A program made the translations under genes and the position numbers. From Amycolatopsis nalaikhensis (GTDB lineage: Bacteria; Actinomycetota; Actinomycetes; Mycobacteriales; Pseudonocardiaceae), in the NCBI RefSeq assembly GCF_030264295.1, contig NZ_CP127173.1:6455501-6519500 (forward strand): DNA of 64,000 nt, in the 5' to 3' direction. Positions 1 to 7,814 of this stretch are shown piece after piece. Numbering within the stretch: the stretch's first letter is position 1; each line of letters begins with the position of its first letter. Below the pieces are notes generated by a model, which was not told the DNA's origin, made no database searches, and worked only from the letters and a program-made list of their open reading frames with translations.

Positions 1-108
1 GACGAGCGCGTCGTGCGGGAGAGCCTCGGCGTCGTGCTCAAGCACCAGGACGACATCGCCAAGGCGGGCGCCGGGCTCCAGCTCGAACAGGTCCTGGACG
101 CGTCGTGA
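1..108 (+). CDS. MoxR-type AAA ATPase, C-terminal end (partial)
   Basis: The first 35 codons of the window are an open frame ending in TGA at 106-108. The tail (DERVVRESLG...LEQVLDAS) is too short to identify alone. The next gene is a CoxE/VWA protein whose GTG start overlaps this stop by 4 nt (GTGA, 105-108), so the two are translationally coupled. CoxE-like VWA proteins are nearly always preceded by a MoxR-family AAA+ ATPase, and together they act as a chaperone or metal-insertase pair. The assignment therefore rests on context; the ATPase core lies outside the window. Confidence 0.6.
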   Translation, partial: DERVVRESLGVVLKHQDDIAKAGAGLQLEQVLDAS

Positions 109-1472
109 CCGGCGGCGTGCCGGAACGGCTCGCGTCGTTCGTCAAGGCACTGCGGGCCCAGGGCATCCCGGCGGGCCCCGCCGAGACGGTCGACGCCGCG
201 GCGGCGCTGGAGGTCCTCGGCCTCGACGACCGTGCTCTCGTCCGCGAAGGCCTCGCCGCGGCTCTCGTCCGGCGCGGTGGCCAACGCGCGGTGTTCGACG
301 CCGCCTTCGACCTGTACTTCCCGGCCGGGATCGGCGCGCCCGAGCGGGCCCGCGAAGACCAGCCGTCGACGCTGGAGGAGCTGCGCGAGGAGCTGGCCGC
401 CGCGCTGGCCGACGGCGACCAGCAGGCGATGGCGCAGCTGGCCGGGCTGGCGGTGGAGATGCTGGGGCAGTACGGCTCGGCGTCCGGCCCCGGCGGCGGC
501 TTCTCGGCCCACCAGACGCTCGAGCGGCTCCAGCCGCAGACGCTCATCGCGCGGGTGCTGGCCGCGGTCCGCGGCGGCGGCGCCCGCGGCGAGTTCACCG
601 ACCGCCTCGACCGCGACGAGATCCGCCGCCGCGTCGAAGGGTTCCGCGGGCAGGTCCGCACCGAGGCGCGCCGCCGGGCGGCCGAGGTCCGCGGCCGCGA
701 GCGCGTCGCCAAGCACGCCATCGCGCCCTCGCCCGACCGCGTCGACTTCCTGATCGCCAGCCGCACCCAGCTGGCCGAGCTGCGGCGGACCATCCAGCCG
801 CTGTCCCGCAAGCTTGCGACGCGCCTGGCGGCCCGTCGCAAGCGCACGACGCGCGGCCAGATCGACCTGCGCCGCACGTTGCGCCGCTCGCTGTCGACCG
901 GCGGGGTGCCGCTGCGCCCGGCCTACCGCCACCGGCGGCCCGGGCGGCCGGAAATCGTGCTGCTGTGCGACCTTTCCGGGTCGGTGGCGGGGTTCGCGAA
1001 CTTCACCATGCTGCTGGTGCAGGCGCTGCGCGACCAGTTCAGCAAGATCCGCGTGTTCGCGTTCGTGGACAGCGCGGACGAGGTCACCCACCTGGTCACC
1101 ACGGGCGCGGCCGACCCGGAGCACCTGGGCGCGCGCATGCTGGCGGAGGCGGCGCTGGTGCGCTGGGACGGCCACAGCGACTACGGCGGTTCGCTGCGCC
1201 AGTTCACCGAGAACTGGCTGGAAGCGGTCGGACCGCGGACGTCGGTCCTGATCCTCGGCGACGCCCGCACCAACGGCGGCGACCCCAACCTCGACGCGGT
1301 CCGCGAGATCAAGTCCCGCGCCCGGCACGTCTACTGGCTGAACCCGGAACGGCGGTCGTTGTGGTCGACCGGCGACTCGGCGGCGCTGGAGTACGCCGAC
1401 GTCGTGGAGATGCACGAGTGCCGGACGGTGCAGCAGCTGTCCACGTTGGTCACGCGCCTGCTGCCGGTGTGA
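105..1472 (+). CDS. VWA domain-containing CoxE family protein
   Basis: A 455-residue protein with a variable, Arg/Ala-rich N-terminal half (about 1-270) and a C-terminal von Willebrand A fold. The MIDAS metal-binding motif DLSGS begins at Asp289 and is followed by a second acidic loop (LGDARTNGGD). CoxE proteins partner MoxR AAA+ ATPases in maturing metalloenzymes such as CO dehydrogenase or other molybdenum enzymes; what this pair serves is unknown. The GTG start overlaps the upstream ATPase stop. Its last 23 nt overlap the convergent adenosine deaminase gene. A paoABC-type molybdenum enzyme sits at 36-40 kb, but linkage of function is speculation. Confidence 0.85.
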   Translation: MTGGVPERLASFVKALRAQGIPAGPAETVDAAAALEVLGLDDRALVREGLAAALVRRGGQRAVFDAAFDLYFPAGIGAPERAREDQPSTLEELREELAAALADGDQQAMAQLAGLAVEMLGQYGSASGPGGGFSAHQTLERLQPQTLIARVLAAVRGGGARGEFTDRLDRDEIRRRVEGFRGQVRTEARRRAAEVRGRERVAKHAIAPSPDRVDFLIASRTQLAELRRTIQPLSRKLATRLAARRKRTTRGQIDLRRTLRRSLSTGGVPLRPAYRHRRPGRPEIVLLCDLSGSVAGFANFTMLLVQALRDQFSKIRVFAFVDSADEVTHLVTTGAADPEHLGARMLAEAALVRWDGHSDYGGSLRQFTENWLEAVGPRTSVLILGDARTNGGDPNLDAVREIKSRARHVYWLNPERRSLWSTGDSAALEYADVVEMHECRTVQQLSTLVTRLLPV

Positions 1473-2424
1473 GCCACTCGTCGATCTCGCGAAGCAGCCG
1501 CGCCTTCGTCGCTTCGGGCGCGAAGGACGCCTTCACACTCGCCCGCGCGAAGTCCGCCATCGCCGCGTCGTCGTAGCCGAACGTCCGCTGGACGCGGGCG
1601 TACTCCTCGGCCAAAGCCGCGCCCGTCACCGACGGGACGTCGGTGTTGATCGTGACCGTCAGACCCGCCTCGACCAGCCGGGGGAGCGGGTGCTCGGGCC
1701 AGGACGGCACCAGGCCCAGCGTCACGTTCGAGGACGGGCACACCTCCAGAGCGAGCCCGCGGTCGCGGACCTCCCGGACCAGGACGGGGTCTTCGAGGAC
1801 GCGGATGCCGTGCCCGAGCCGCTCGGTGCGGCCAACTTCCAGGGCTTCGCGGATGCTGTCCGGCCCCGCGTCCTCGCCTGTGTGGTGCAGCAGGCGGATC
1901 CCGGCGGCGCGGGCCTTCTCGAAGACCGTCGCGAACGGTCGCAGCGAGTGGTTTTCTTCGCCCGCCATGCCGATCGCGAAGACTTCGTCGTACTTCAGGG
2001 CGAGGTCGAGGGTGCGCTCGGCGCGTTCGACCGAACGACGTCGCGAGTGGTCGAGCAGCAGCCGCCACTCCAGGCCGCCGCTTTCGGACAGTCCCTTGAG
2101 GACGGACTCGAGCGGCATTTCGAGGTCGCCCAGGCGTTCCCCGTGCGACGCCGCCGTGAACGTGACTTCGGCGTAGCGCGTCCCTTGGGCGGCTTCGTCT
2201 TCGCAGTATTCGCGCGCGATGCGCTCGAAGTCTTCGGGCCGCCGCAGACACGAACGGATGAGCGCGTTGTAGTCCGCGAACGCGCGGAAGCCGTCGAACA
2301 CCGGAGGCTCGCCGGGGACGTCGACGCCGTTGGCTTCGCCCAGTTCCCGTAGCGTGTCCGGCCGGATCGTGCTCTCCAGGTGGACGTGCAGGTGGGCCTT
2401 CGGCAGGGCGGCCAGGTCGCGCAT
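1450..2424 (-). CDS. add: Adenosine deaminase
   Basis: 324 residues, the usual length of actinobacterial adenosine deaminases. It would convert adenosine or deoxyadenosine to inosine or deoxyinosine in purine salvage, in the cytoplasm. The N-terminal zinc ligands HLHVH are at 11-15. The AGEEN segment (around 175) carries the conserved AGE, HHTGEDAG follows, and the C-terminal TINTDVPSV matches the family NTDDP region. ATG at 2424 needs no revision. The gene is convergent with the VWA gene and shares 23 nt with it at the 3' ends. No dedicated regulator is adjacent. Confidence 0.9.
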   Translation of the reverse strand: MRDLAALPKAHLHVHLESTIRPDTLRELGEANGVDVPGEPPVFDGFRAFADYNALIRSCLRRPEDFERIAREYCEDEAAQGTRYAEVTFTAASHGERLGDLEMPLESVLKGLSESGGLEWRLLLDHSRRRSVERAERTLDLALKYDEVFAIGMAGEENHSLRPFATVFEKARAAGIRLLHHTGEDAGPDSIREALEVGRTERLGHGIRVLEDPVLVREVRDRGLALEVCPSSNVTLGLVPSWPEHPLPRLVEAGLTVTINTDVPSVTGAALAEEYARVQRTFGYDDAAMADFARASVKASFAPEATKARLLREIDEWLTPAAGA

Positions 2425-2588
2425 GGGGCGAGCCTAAAGGCGGCCGACGGGCGCTCGCGCGGCATTTTCCCGGCCCGGTGACGGCCCGTCACGCTGCGCA
2501 GCGAGGTTTGGCCGTCGTCACACGGGGAACCTCCGGGTGGTTCGTCCGCGTTGTCAGGATGACCGCAACCCGATGAGGGAGGACCACC

Positions 2589-2807
2589 GTGCCGTTGATG
2601 CGCAAGCTGACCATGTTGGCCGGGGCCGCTGGCGCGGCCCGCGCCTACGCGAAGAAGAACCCCGAAAAGGTGAACCAGGCCGTCGGCAAGGCGGCCAAGT
2701 TCGTCGACGACAAGACCAAGGGCAAGTACCACCAGCAGATCGCCGGCGCGGTCCGCAAGGTCAACTCGGTGACGGGGCAGCAGCCGGGGCCGGGTACCGC
2801 CCGGTAG
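2589..2807 (+). CDS. Antitoxin-like protein, MT0933/Rv0909 family
   Basis: A 72-residue basic protein. The core NPEKVNQAVGKAAKFVDDKT followed by KGKYHQQI matches the actinobacterial MT0933/Rv0909-type antitoxin family (short, Lys/Asp-rich, with a 'FVDDKTGGKY' signature). GTG at 2589 is preceded by a strong Shine-Dalgarno, AGGGAGGA (2577-2584); an in-frame ATG at 2598 is the alternative. In mycobacteria the family antitoxin is paired with a SRPBCC-type toxin (Rv0910), but no toxin candidate lies beside it here: the next gene is recQ on the other strand, with its stop one base away. A solitary copy may have another role. Confidence 0.7.
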   Translation: MPLMRKLTMLAGAAGAARAYAKKNPEKVNQAVGKAAKFVDDKTKGKYHQQIAGAVRKVNSVTGQQPGPGTAR

Positions 2808-2808
2808 G

Positions 2809-4644
2809 TCATTCGGCCGTCAGGACTTCGAGGACCCCCTCGCCGTACTTGGCGAGCTTGTTCTCGCCGACGCCGCTGACCGTGCCCAGCGCGGCCAGCG
2901 AAGAAGGCCGTTGCGTGGCGATCTGGCGCAGGGTCGCGTCGTGGAAGATCACGTACGCGGGCACGCCCTGTTCCTTCGCCACGCCGGCCCGCCAGGCACG
3001 CAGACGTTCGAACAGCGGGGCCGCCTCCGCGGGCATGTCCGCCGTGGGGGCGGCCTTGCGCGTGCCGCGGGCCTTCGCGGCGGCGGCCCGCTCGGGCTCG
3101 CGCCGCAGCAGCACCTGACGCCCGCCGCCGAGCACCTCGGCGCTCGCCTCGGTGAGCACCAGCGAGCCGTAGTCGCCTTCGACCGCGAGCAGGCCCTGGG
3201 CGAGCAGCTGCCGCACCACCGCCCGCCACTCCGGCTCACGCAGCTCGGTGCCGATGCCGAAGGTCTTGAGCGTGTCGTGCTGGAACTGCGTGACCTTCGG
3301 CGTGGACTTGCCGAGCAGGATGTCGATGATCTGCCCGGCGCCGAACTTCTGGCGCCGCTCGTTGCGCAGCCGCACCACCGTGGAGAGCAGTTTCTGCGCC
3401 GGGATGGTGCCGTCCCACGTCTCCGGCGGGTTCAGGCACGTGTCGCAGTTGCCGCAGGGCTCGGCCTTCTGCCCGAAGTAGTTGAGGATCTGCACGCGGC
3501 GGCATTCCACCGTCTCGCACAGGGCCAGCATGGCGTTCAGGTGGGTGGCCTGCCGCCGCCGGTGCGCCTCGTCGCCTTCCGAGGTGTCGATCATCTTGCG
3601 CTGCTGCACGACGTCCTGCAGCCCGTACGCGAGCCAGGCGGTCGACGGCAGGCCGTCGCGCCCCGCGCGGCCGGTCTCCTGGTAGTAGCCCTCGACCGAC
3701 TTCGGCAGGTCGAGGTGCGCGACGAACCGGACGTCCGGTTTGTCGATGCCCATGCCGAACGCGATCGTCGCGACGACGATCAGGCCGTCCTCCCGCAGGA
3801 ACCGCGACTGGTGCTTGGCGCGGGTGCGCGCGTCGAGGCCCGCGTGGTACGGCACCGCCGGAATTCCGTTCTGCACCAGGAACTCCGCGGTCTTCTCGAC
3901 CGAATTGCGGGACAGGCAGTAGACGATCCCGGCGTCACCCTGGTGTTCGGTGCGCAGCAGTTCGAGCAGCTGCCGCTGCGGCGAGTTCTTGCCGACGATC
4001 CGGTACTGGATGTTCGGCCGGTCGAAGCTCGCGACGAAGTGGCGGGCTTCGTCGAGCCGCAGGCGCGCGGAGATTTCCTTGTGGGTGGCTTCGGTCGCGG
4101 TGGCCGTGAGCGCGATCCGCGGCACGTCCGGCCAGCGCTCGTGCAGCGCGGAGAGCTGGAGGTAGTCGGGCCGGAAGTCGTGGCCCCACTGGGCGACGCA
4201 GTGCGCTTCGTCGATCGCGAACAGCGAAATCTTGCCGCGGTCGAGCAGCCGCACGGTGGATTCGACCGAAAGCCGTTCCGGCGCCAGGTAGAGCAGGTCG
4301 AGCTCGCCGGCCAGGAAGGCCGACTCGACCTCTTGGCGGGCGGCGTAGTCCTGCGTGGAGTTGAGGAAACCGGCGCGGACACCGGCGTTGCGCAGCGCGT
4401 CGACCTGGTCTTGCATCAACGCGATGAGTGGCGAGACGACGACGCCGACACCCGGCCGCACCAGCGCGGGAATCTGGTAGCACAAGGACTTCCCGCCGCC
4501 GGTGGGCATCAGCACGAGCGCGTCGCCGCCGGCGATGACGTGCTCGACGATCGCCGCCTGGTCGCCGCGGAAGCTGTCGTAGCCGAACACGCGCCGGAGG
4601 GTTTCCAGCGCGTCGGAGACGGTCGCGAAGTCGGTGTCTGCCAC
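2809..4644 (-). CDS. recQ: ATP-dependent DNA helicase RecQ
   Basis: 611 residues with the full RecQ architecture: helicase core with Walker A PTGGGKS (47-53), DEAH box (145-148) and the aromatic-rich loop AQWGHDFRPDY; RecQ-C zinc module with CRRVQILNYFGQKAEPCGNC cysteines; winged helix; and a C-terminal HRDC domain (about 530-605). It unwinds recombination intermediates 3'-5'. The frame is open far upstream, but homology begins at GTG 4644 (VADTDF). That GTG lies 7 nt from a TACACT -10, so the mRNA is probably leaderless and the start is strongly supported. Upstream is a DNA-damage-type promoter element. Confidence 0.95.
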   Translation of the reverse strand: MADTDFATVSDALETLRRVFGYDSFRGDQAAIVEHVIAGGDALVLMPTGGGKSLCYQIPALVRPGVGVVVSPLIALMQDQVDALRNAGVRAGFLNSTQDYAARQEVESAFLAGELDLLYLAPERLSVESTVRLLDRGKISLFAIDEAHCVAQWGHDFRPDYLQLSALHERWPDVPRIALTATATEATHKEISARLRLDEARHFVASFDRPNIQYRIVGKNSPQRQLLELLRTEHQGDAGIVYCLSRNSVEKTAEFLVQNGIPAVPYHAGLDARTRAKHQSRFLREDGLIVVATIAFGMGIDKPDVRFVAHLDLPKSVEGYYQETGRAGRDGLPSTAWLAYGLQDVVQQRKMIDTSEGDEAHRRRQATHLNAMLALCETVECRRVQILNYFGQKAEPCGNCDTCLNPPETWDGTIPAQKLLSTVVRLRNERRQKFGAGQIIDILLGKSTPKVTQFQHDTLKTFGIGTELREPEWRAVVRQLLAQGLLAVEGDYGSLVLTEASAEVLGGGRQVLLRREPERAAAAKARGTRKAAPTADMPAEAAPLFERLRAWRAGVAKEQGVPAYVIFHDATLRQIATQRPSSLAALGTVSGVGENKLAKYGEGVLEVLTAE

Positions 4645-4651
4645 GCGGCCG

Positions 4652-4674
4652 AGTGTAGAGCGGGGGTCCGACAA
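4652..4674 (-). promoter_or_regulatory. Putative DNA-damage-inducible (RecA-NDp/PafBC-type) promoter of recQ
   Basis: On the minus strand TTGTCGGAC (4666-4674), 8 nt, then TACACT (4652-4657). The known actinobacterial RecA-independent damage promoter is tTGTCRgtg-N8-TAnnnT; this site matches the TTGTCRG core, the exact N8 spacing and the -10. The surrounding 21 bp (4661-4681) recur with one mismatch upstream of ssb at 20720-20740. Transcription would start at or next to the recQ GTG. Confidence 0.6.
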
Positions 4675-4710
4675 CTTCCGGCCGCCCTCGCGGGTGCGAC
4701 ACTGGAGGCG

Positions 4711-5148
4711 ATGGACTGCTACCCGGTATTGGATCTCGCCGCGCATTTCGCCGGTGAGTGGCGGCTCGACCGCGAAATCCTCACCGCCGCGGGGGAGCCC
4801 GTCGGTGAGGTGACCGGGACGGCCACCTTCACCGAAGAGGGTGGTGTGCTCGTGTACCGCGAGGTGGGCGAGATGCGGTTGGGCGGGTACACGGGTCCCG
4901 TCATGCGCACGCTGCACTACCGGCTGGCCGAGCCGGGGCGCGCTGACGTGCACTTCGACCACGGCGGGTTCTTCCACGAGCTCGACCTGCGCGCCGGGTG
5001 CTGGGAGACGGACCACCCCTGTCGGGCTGATCTCTATCACGGGAGTTATCGCGTGCTCGACGCGCAGAGGTGGCGGCAGGAGTGGGCGGTCCGCGGCCCG
5101 GCGAAGGATCACCTGATCGTGACGCGCTTCAGCCGCGCATCGGGCTGA
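4711..5148 (+). CDS. DUF6314 family protein
   Basis: A 145-residue soluble protein (MDCYPVLDLAAHFAGEWRLD...). The recurrent WRLDREI, YREVGEM, LHYRL and DVHFDHGGFFHELDL segments suggest a small lipocalin-like beta barrel, as in DUF6314 proteins, which have no established function. ATG at 4711 follows the weak ribosome site CTGGAGGCG. It is divergent from recQ across 66 nt that hold the recQ damage promoter, so co-regulation cannot be excluded. No signal peptide or catalytic motif is visible. Confidence 0.65.
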   Translation: MDCYPVLDLAAHFAGEWRLDREILTAAGEPVGEVTGTATFTEEGGVLVYREVGEMRLGGYTGPVMRTLHYRLAEPGRADVHFDHGGFFHELDLRAGCWETDHPCRADLYHGSYRVLDAQRWRQEWAVRGPAKDHLIVTRFSRASG

Positions 5149-5195
5149 GCCGAGCGCGGCGCGTGCCCGGGCTGAGGTGCCCGGGTGTCGTCCGC

Positions 5196-6089
5196 TCAGC
5201 CGCGCGCTGGGGTGAGCAGGTCGGCCAGGTCGATCCGGCGCAGGAACTCCGCGCGGATCCGGTCACCCACCTCCGCGACCAGCCAGCCGCCGTCGTCGGC
5301 CGGGTCGATGTGCACCCGGAACGGCCTCTCGCCCTTCGGCAGGTCCACCACGCGCGCCAGCTCCTCGGCCACCTTCGCGACGTCCGCGTCCGGCGGCGTG
5401 ATCTCCGCCAGCTTGCGCCCGACCTGGTCGCTGAGGCCCGCGTACCGCTCCTCGTACGCCGCCTCGACCGCCGTGTCGGCCGGGTGACCCGAGTGCGGGA
5501 AGTGGTTCGTGCCCGCGGTGAACGCGCCCGGCACGATGATCGTCGTGTCGATGCCGAAGCGGGCCAGCTCGGCCGCGTAGCTCACCGCGAGGCTGTCCAT
5601 CGCCGCCTTCGCCGCGAAGTACGGTGCCAGGTACGGCGGGGTGCCGCCGCGGACGCTGCTGCTCGACACCCACACCAGCAGCCCGTCGCGCTGGGCGCGC
5701 AAGTGCGGCAGCGCGGCGCGGTTGACTCGCTGGGTGCCGATCGCGTTCGTGTCGTACAGCTGCGCGAGCTGCTCGGGCGTGAACGCCTCGGCCGGGCCCA
5801 GCGCCATGTGCCCGGCGTTGTGCACCACGACGTCCAGCCGGCCGTGCTCGGCGACGATCGACGCGATGGCCGCGTCGACCGAGTCCTGGCTGGACACATC
5901 GAGCTCGACCGAGCGGAGGTCGGCGCCGTGTTCGCGGGCGTACGCGGCGGCGGCTTCGACCTGCGGTGCGTTGCGCCCGCCGGTGTCGCGCATGCCCGCG
6001 TAGACGGTGTGCCCGGCGCGGGCCAGCGCCCGGGCGGACAGGGCGCCGATCCCGCTGGACGCGCCGGTGACGACGATGATCTTCGACAT
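5196..6089 (-). CDS. Short-chain dehydrogenase/reductase (SDR family)
   Basis: 297 residues. Rossmann NAD(P)-binding motif TGASSGIG at 8-15, the NAG loop (VVHNAGHM) and the catalytic pair YLAPYFAAKAA (YxxxK type) preceded by a serine-rich strand (WVSSSSVRGG). It is an oxidoreductase of unknown substrate. ATG at 6089 is used because the longer frame upstream belongs to shadow sequence over the neighbouring gene. It lies 29 nt downstream of a second SDR on the same strand, and both probably form one operon driven from the 6912-6942 operator region. Confidence 0.85.
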   Translation of the reverse strand: MSKIIVVTGASSGIGALSARALARAGHTVYAGMRDTGGRNAPQVEAAAAYAREHGADLRSVELDVSSQDSVDAAIASIVAEHGRLDVVVHNAGHMALGPAEAFTPEQLAQLYDTNAIGTQRVNRAALPHLRAQRDGLLVWVSSSSVRGGTPPYLAPYFAAKAAMDSLAVSYAAELARFGIDTTIIVPGAFTAGTNHFPHSGHPADTAVEAAYEERYAGLSDQVGRKLAEITPPDADVAKVAEELARVVDLPKGERPFRVHIDPADDGGWLVAEVGDRIRAEFLRRIDLADLLTPARG

Positions 6090-6118
6090 GGGAGTGCTCC
6101 TGAGCCGGTGGTGGGGGG

Positions 6119-6859
6119 TCAGACGATGCCGCCGTTGGCGCGCAGCACCTGGCCGTTGACCCAGCGGGCCGGACCGGCCAGGAACGCGACGACCTCGGCG
6201 ATGTCCTCGGGCTTGCCGAGCCGCTCGAGCGGCGGCTGCTTGGCCATCCGGGCGATCGTCTCCTCGTCCTTGCCGTCGAGGAACAGGGCCGTCGCCGTCG
6301 GGCCGGGGGCCACGGTGTTCACCGTGATGTCGCGGCCGCGCAGCTCGCGCGCCAGGATCATGGTGATCGCCTCGACCGCGCCCTTGGTCGCGTTGTACAC
6401 GCCGTAGCCGGGCAGGTTCAGCCCGAGCACCGACGTCGAGGTGGTGATGATCGCGCCGCCCTCGCGCACCCGCCGCGCGGCCTGCTGGGCCACCGCGAAC
6501 GTGCCGCGGATGTTGGTGCGGTGCACGCGGTCGAGAACTTCGAAGTCGGTGTCCGCGATCGGCGTCGGCGCGTTCATCACGCCGGCGAGGTGGGCGACGA
6601 CGTCCACGCCGCCGTACGTGCGCTCCGCGGTGTCGAACAGTTCCGCGACGGCGGCGGGGTCGGCCACGTCGGCGCGGACGGCGATCGCGCGGCCCCCGCG
6701 CTCGGTGATCGCGTCGACGGCGGCCTGGGCCTCCTTTTCGTTGCCGGCGTAGTTGACCACGACCGCCATGCCGTCGGCGGCGAGGCGCTCGGCGACCTGG
6801 CGGCCGATGCCGCGGGAGCCGCCGGTGACGATCGCGACGCGGGTGTCGGTGCTGCTCAT
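6119..6859 (-). CDS. SDR family oxidoreductase (FabG-like)
   Basis: 246 residues, the typical classical-SDR length: TGGSRGIG cofactor motif at 12-19, NYAGNEKEA after beta2 (suggesting NADPH), HLAGVMN, catalytic Ser in TSTSVLG, YGVYNATK active site and the PGPTATALF loop. The reaction is probably a ketone/alcohol interconversion; the substrate is unknown. It is the first gene of a two-SDR operon. The 250-nt upstream region carries a perfect 8-bp inverted repeat typical of a TetR/MarR-class repressor site, but no such repressor is encoded next to it. Confidence 0.88.
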   Translation of the reverse strand: MSSTDTRVAIVTGGSRGIGRQVAERLAADGMAVVVNYAGNEKEAQAAVDAITERGGRAIAVRADVADPAAVAELFDTAERTYGGVDVVAHLAGVMNAPTPIADTDFEVLDRVHRTNIRGTFAVAQQAARRVREGGAIITTSTSVLGLNLPGYGVYNATKGAVEAITMILARELRGRDITVNTVAPGPTATALFLDGKDEETIARMAKQPPLERLGKPEDIAEVVAFLAGPARWVNGQVLRANGGIV

Positions 6860-6911
6860 CGGGATCCTTCTTCCTGGTCGGGCGGCGGTGGTATCGCCGC
6901 TTCCGTCTTGC

Positions 6912-6942
6912 TGTTACCAACGATAGCACTACGCTGGTAACA
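6912..6942. promoter_or_regulatory. Putative repressor operator upstream of the SDR operon
   Basis: Perfect inverted repeat TGTTACCA (6912-6919) / TGGTAACA (6935-6942) with a 15-nt spacer, in the gap between the minus-strand SDR operon and the plus-strand gene at 7114. The AT-rich half sites stand out from the G+C-rich surroundings and sit where the minus-strand promoter should be. The repressor is not evident in the window. Confidence 0.5.
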
Positions 6943-7113
6943 GCGCTAGTCGATAGTTGTTATCGTCGTTACACCGGTGGCGGCATCCGGACGCACCGAC
7001 GCCGCCGGTCGGCCGAATCGCGAGGTCAAGGGCAGTGTGCCGGGTTTCGGCGGCCCGGACGCGGGAACACCGGACGCATCGGGGGGCTCGACATCCTTGA
7101 AGGAGTTTGTGCG

Positions 7114-7812
7114 ATGCCCACATGGCTGATCGTCGTGATCGTCGTCGTGGCCGTCGCGGTGCTCGGCACCGTGATCTGGCTCGCGACGCAGGAGATGCAA
7201 CGGAAACGGCTGCGGCAGCGGTTCGGTCCGGAGTACGACCGCATGGTCGAAGAGAAGGACAGCCCGCGTGCCGCGCAGCGGGAGCTCGCCGAGCGCGAAC
7301 GCCGGCACAAGGAGCTCGACATCCGCCCGCTGTCGCCGTCGGCGCGCGAGCGGTACGCCCAGAAGTGGGCCATGGTGCAGGAAAAGTTCGTCGACCACCC
7401 GGCCGCCGCGGTCTCCGAAGCCGACCAGGTCCTGGTCGCCCTGATGGCCGAGCGCGGCTACCCGACCGAGGGGTACGAGCAGCAGCTCTCCGACCTGTCG
7501 GTGCGCCACGCCAAGACCCTCGAGCACTACCGCACCGCGCACGACACGCAGAAGAAGCGCGACGGAGCGTCCACTGAGGACCTCCGCGACGCGATGGTGC
7601 GCTACCGCACCGTGTTCGAGGACCTGCTGACCGACGGCGCCGACGAGCAGCGCCACGACCGGGACCACGACCACCACGAGCGCCGCAACGGGCACGACGG
7701 CCACGACCGCGACGCGCGCGACCACACCGACCGCGCCGACCGGCGTGCCGCCGACCAGCCCGAGCACCAGGCGGCCGCCCAGCCGCGCACCGAGTGGAAC
7801 GGAGGACGCTGA
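7114..7812 (+). CDS. Membrane-anchored uncharacterised protein, paralogous to the next gene
   Basis: 232 residues. One N-terminal membrane segment (about 4-25) followed by basic residues (QRKRLRQR) predicts a cytoplasmic body. Next come a charged helical linker, a conserved module (about 85-172) with signatures KWAMVQEKFVDHPAAAV, EADQVLVALM and DAMVRYRTVFEDLL, and a His/Asp/Arg-rich disordered tail (about 175-232). The module recurs in the next gene 2 nt downstream. I recognise the family as widespread but unnamed in actinobacteria and can assign no reaction. A strong ribosome site (AAGGAG) precedes ATG 7114. Confidence 0.75.
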   Translation: MPTWLIVVIVVVAVAVLGTVIWLATQEMQRKRLRQRFGPEYDRMVEEKDSPRAAQRELAERERRHKELDIRPLSPSARERYAQKWAMVQEKFVDHPAAAVSEADQVLVALMAERGYPTEGYEQQLSDLSVRHAKTLEHYRTAHDTQKKRDGASTEDLRDAMVRYRTVFEDLLTDGADEQRHDRDHDHHERRNGHDGHDRDARDHTDRADRRAADQPEHQAAAQPRTEWNGGR

Positions 7813-7814
7813 CC

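Noticed and set aside
38..877. 279-codon open frame on the minus strand opposite the VWA gene
   Set aside because: Arg/Ser/Ala-rich translation typical of antisense frames in high-G+C DNA; the plus frame has clear VWA motifs.
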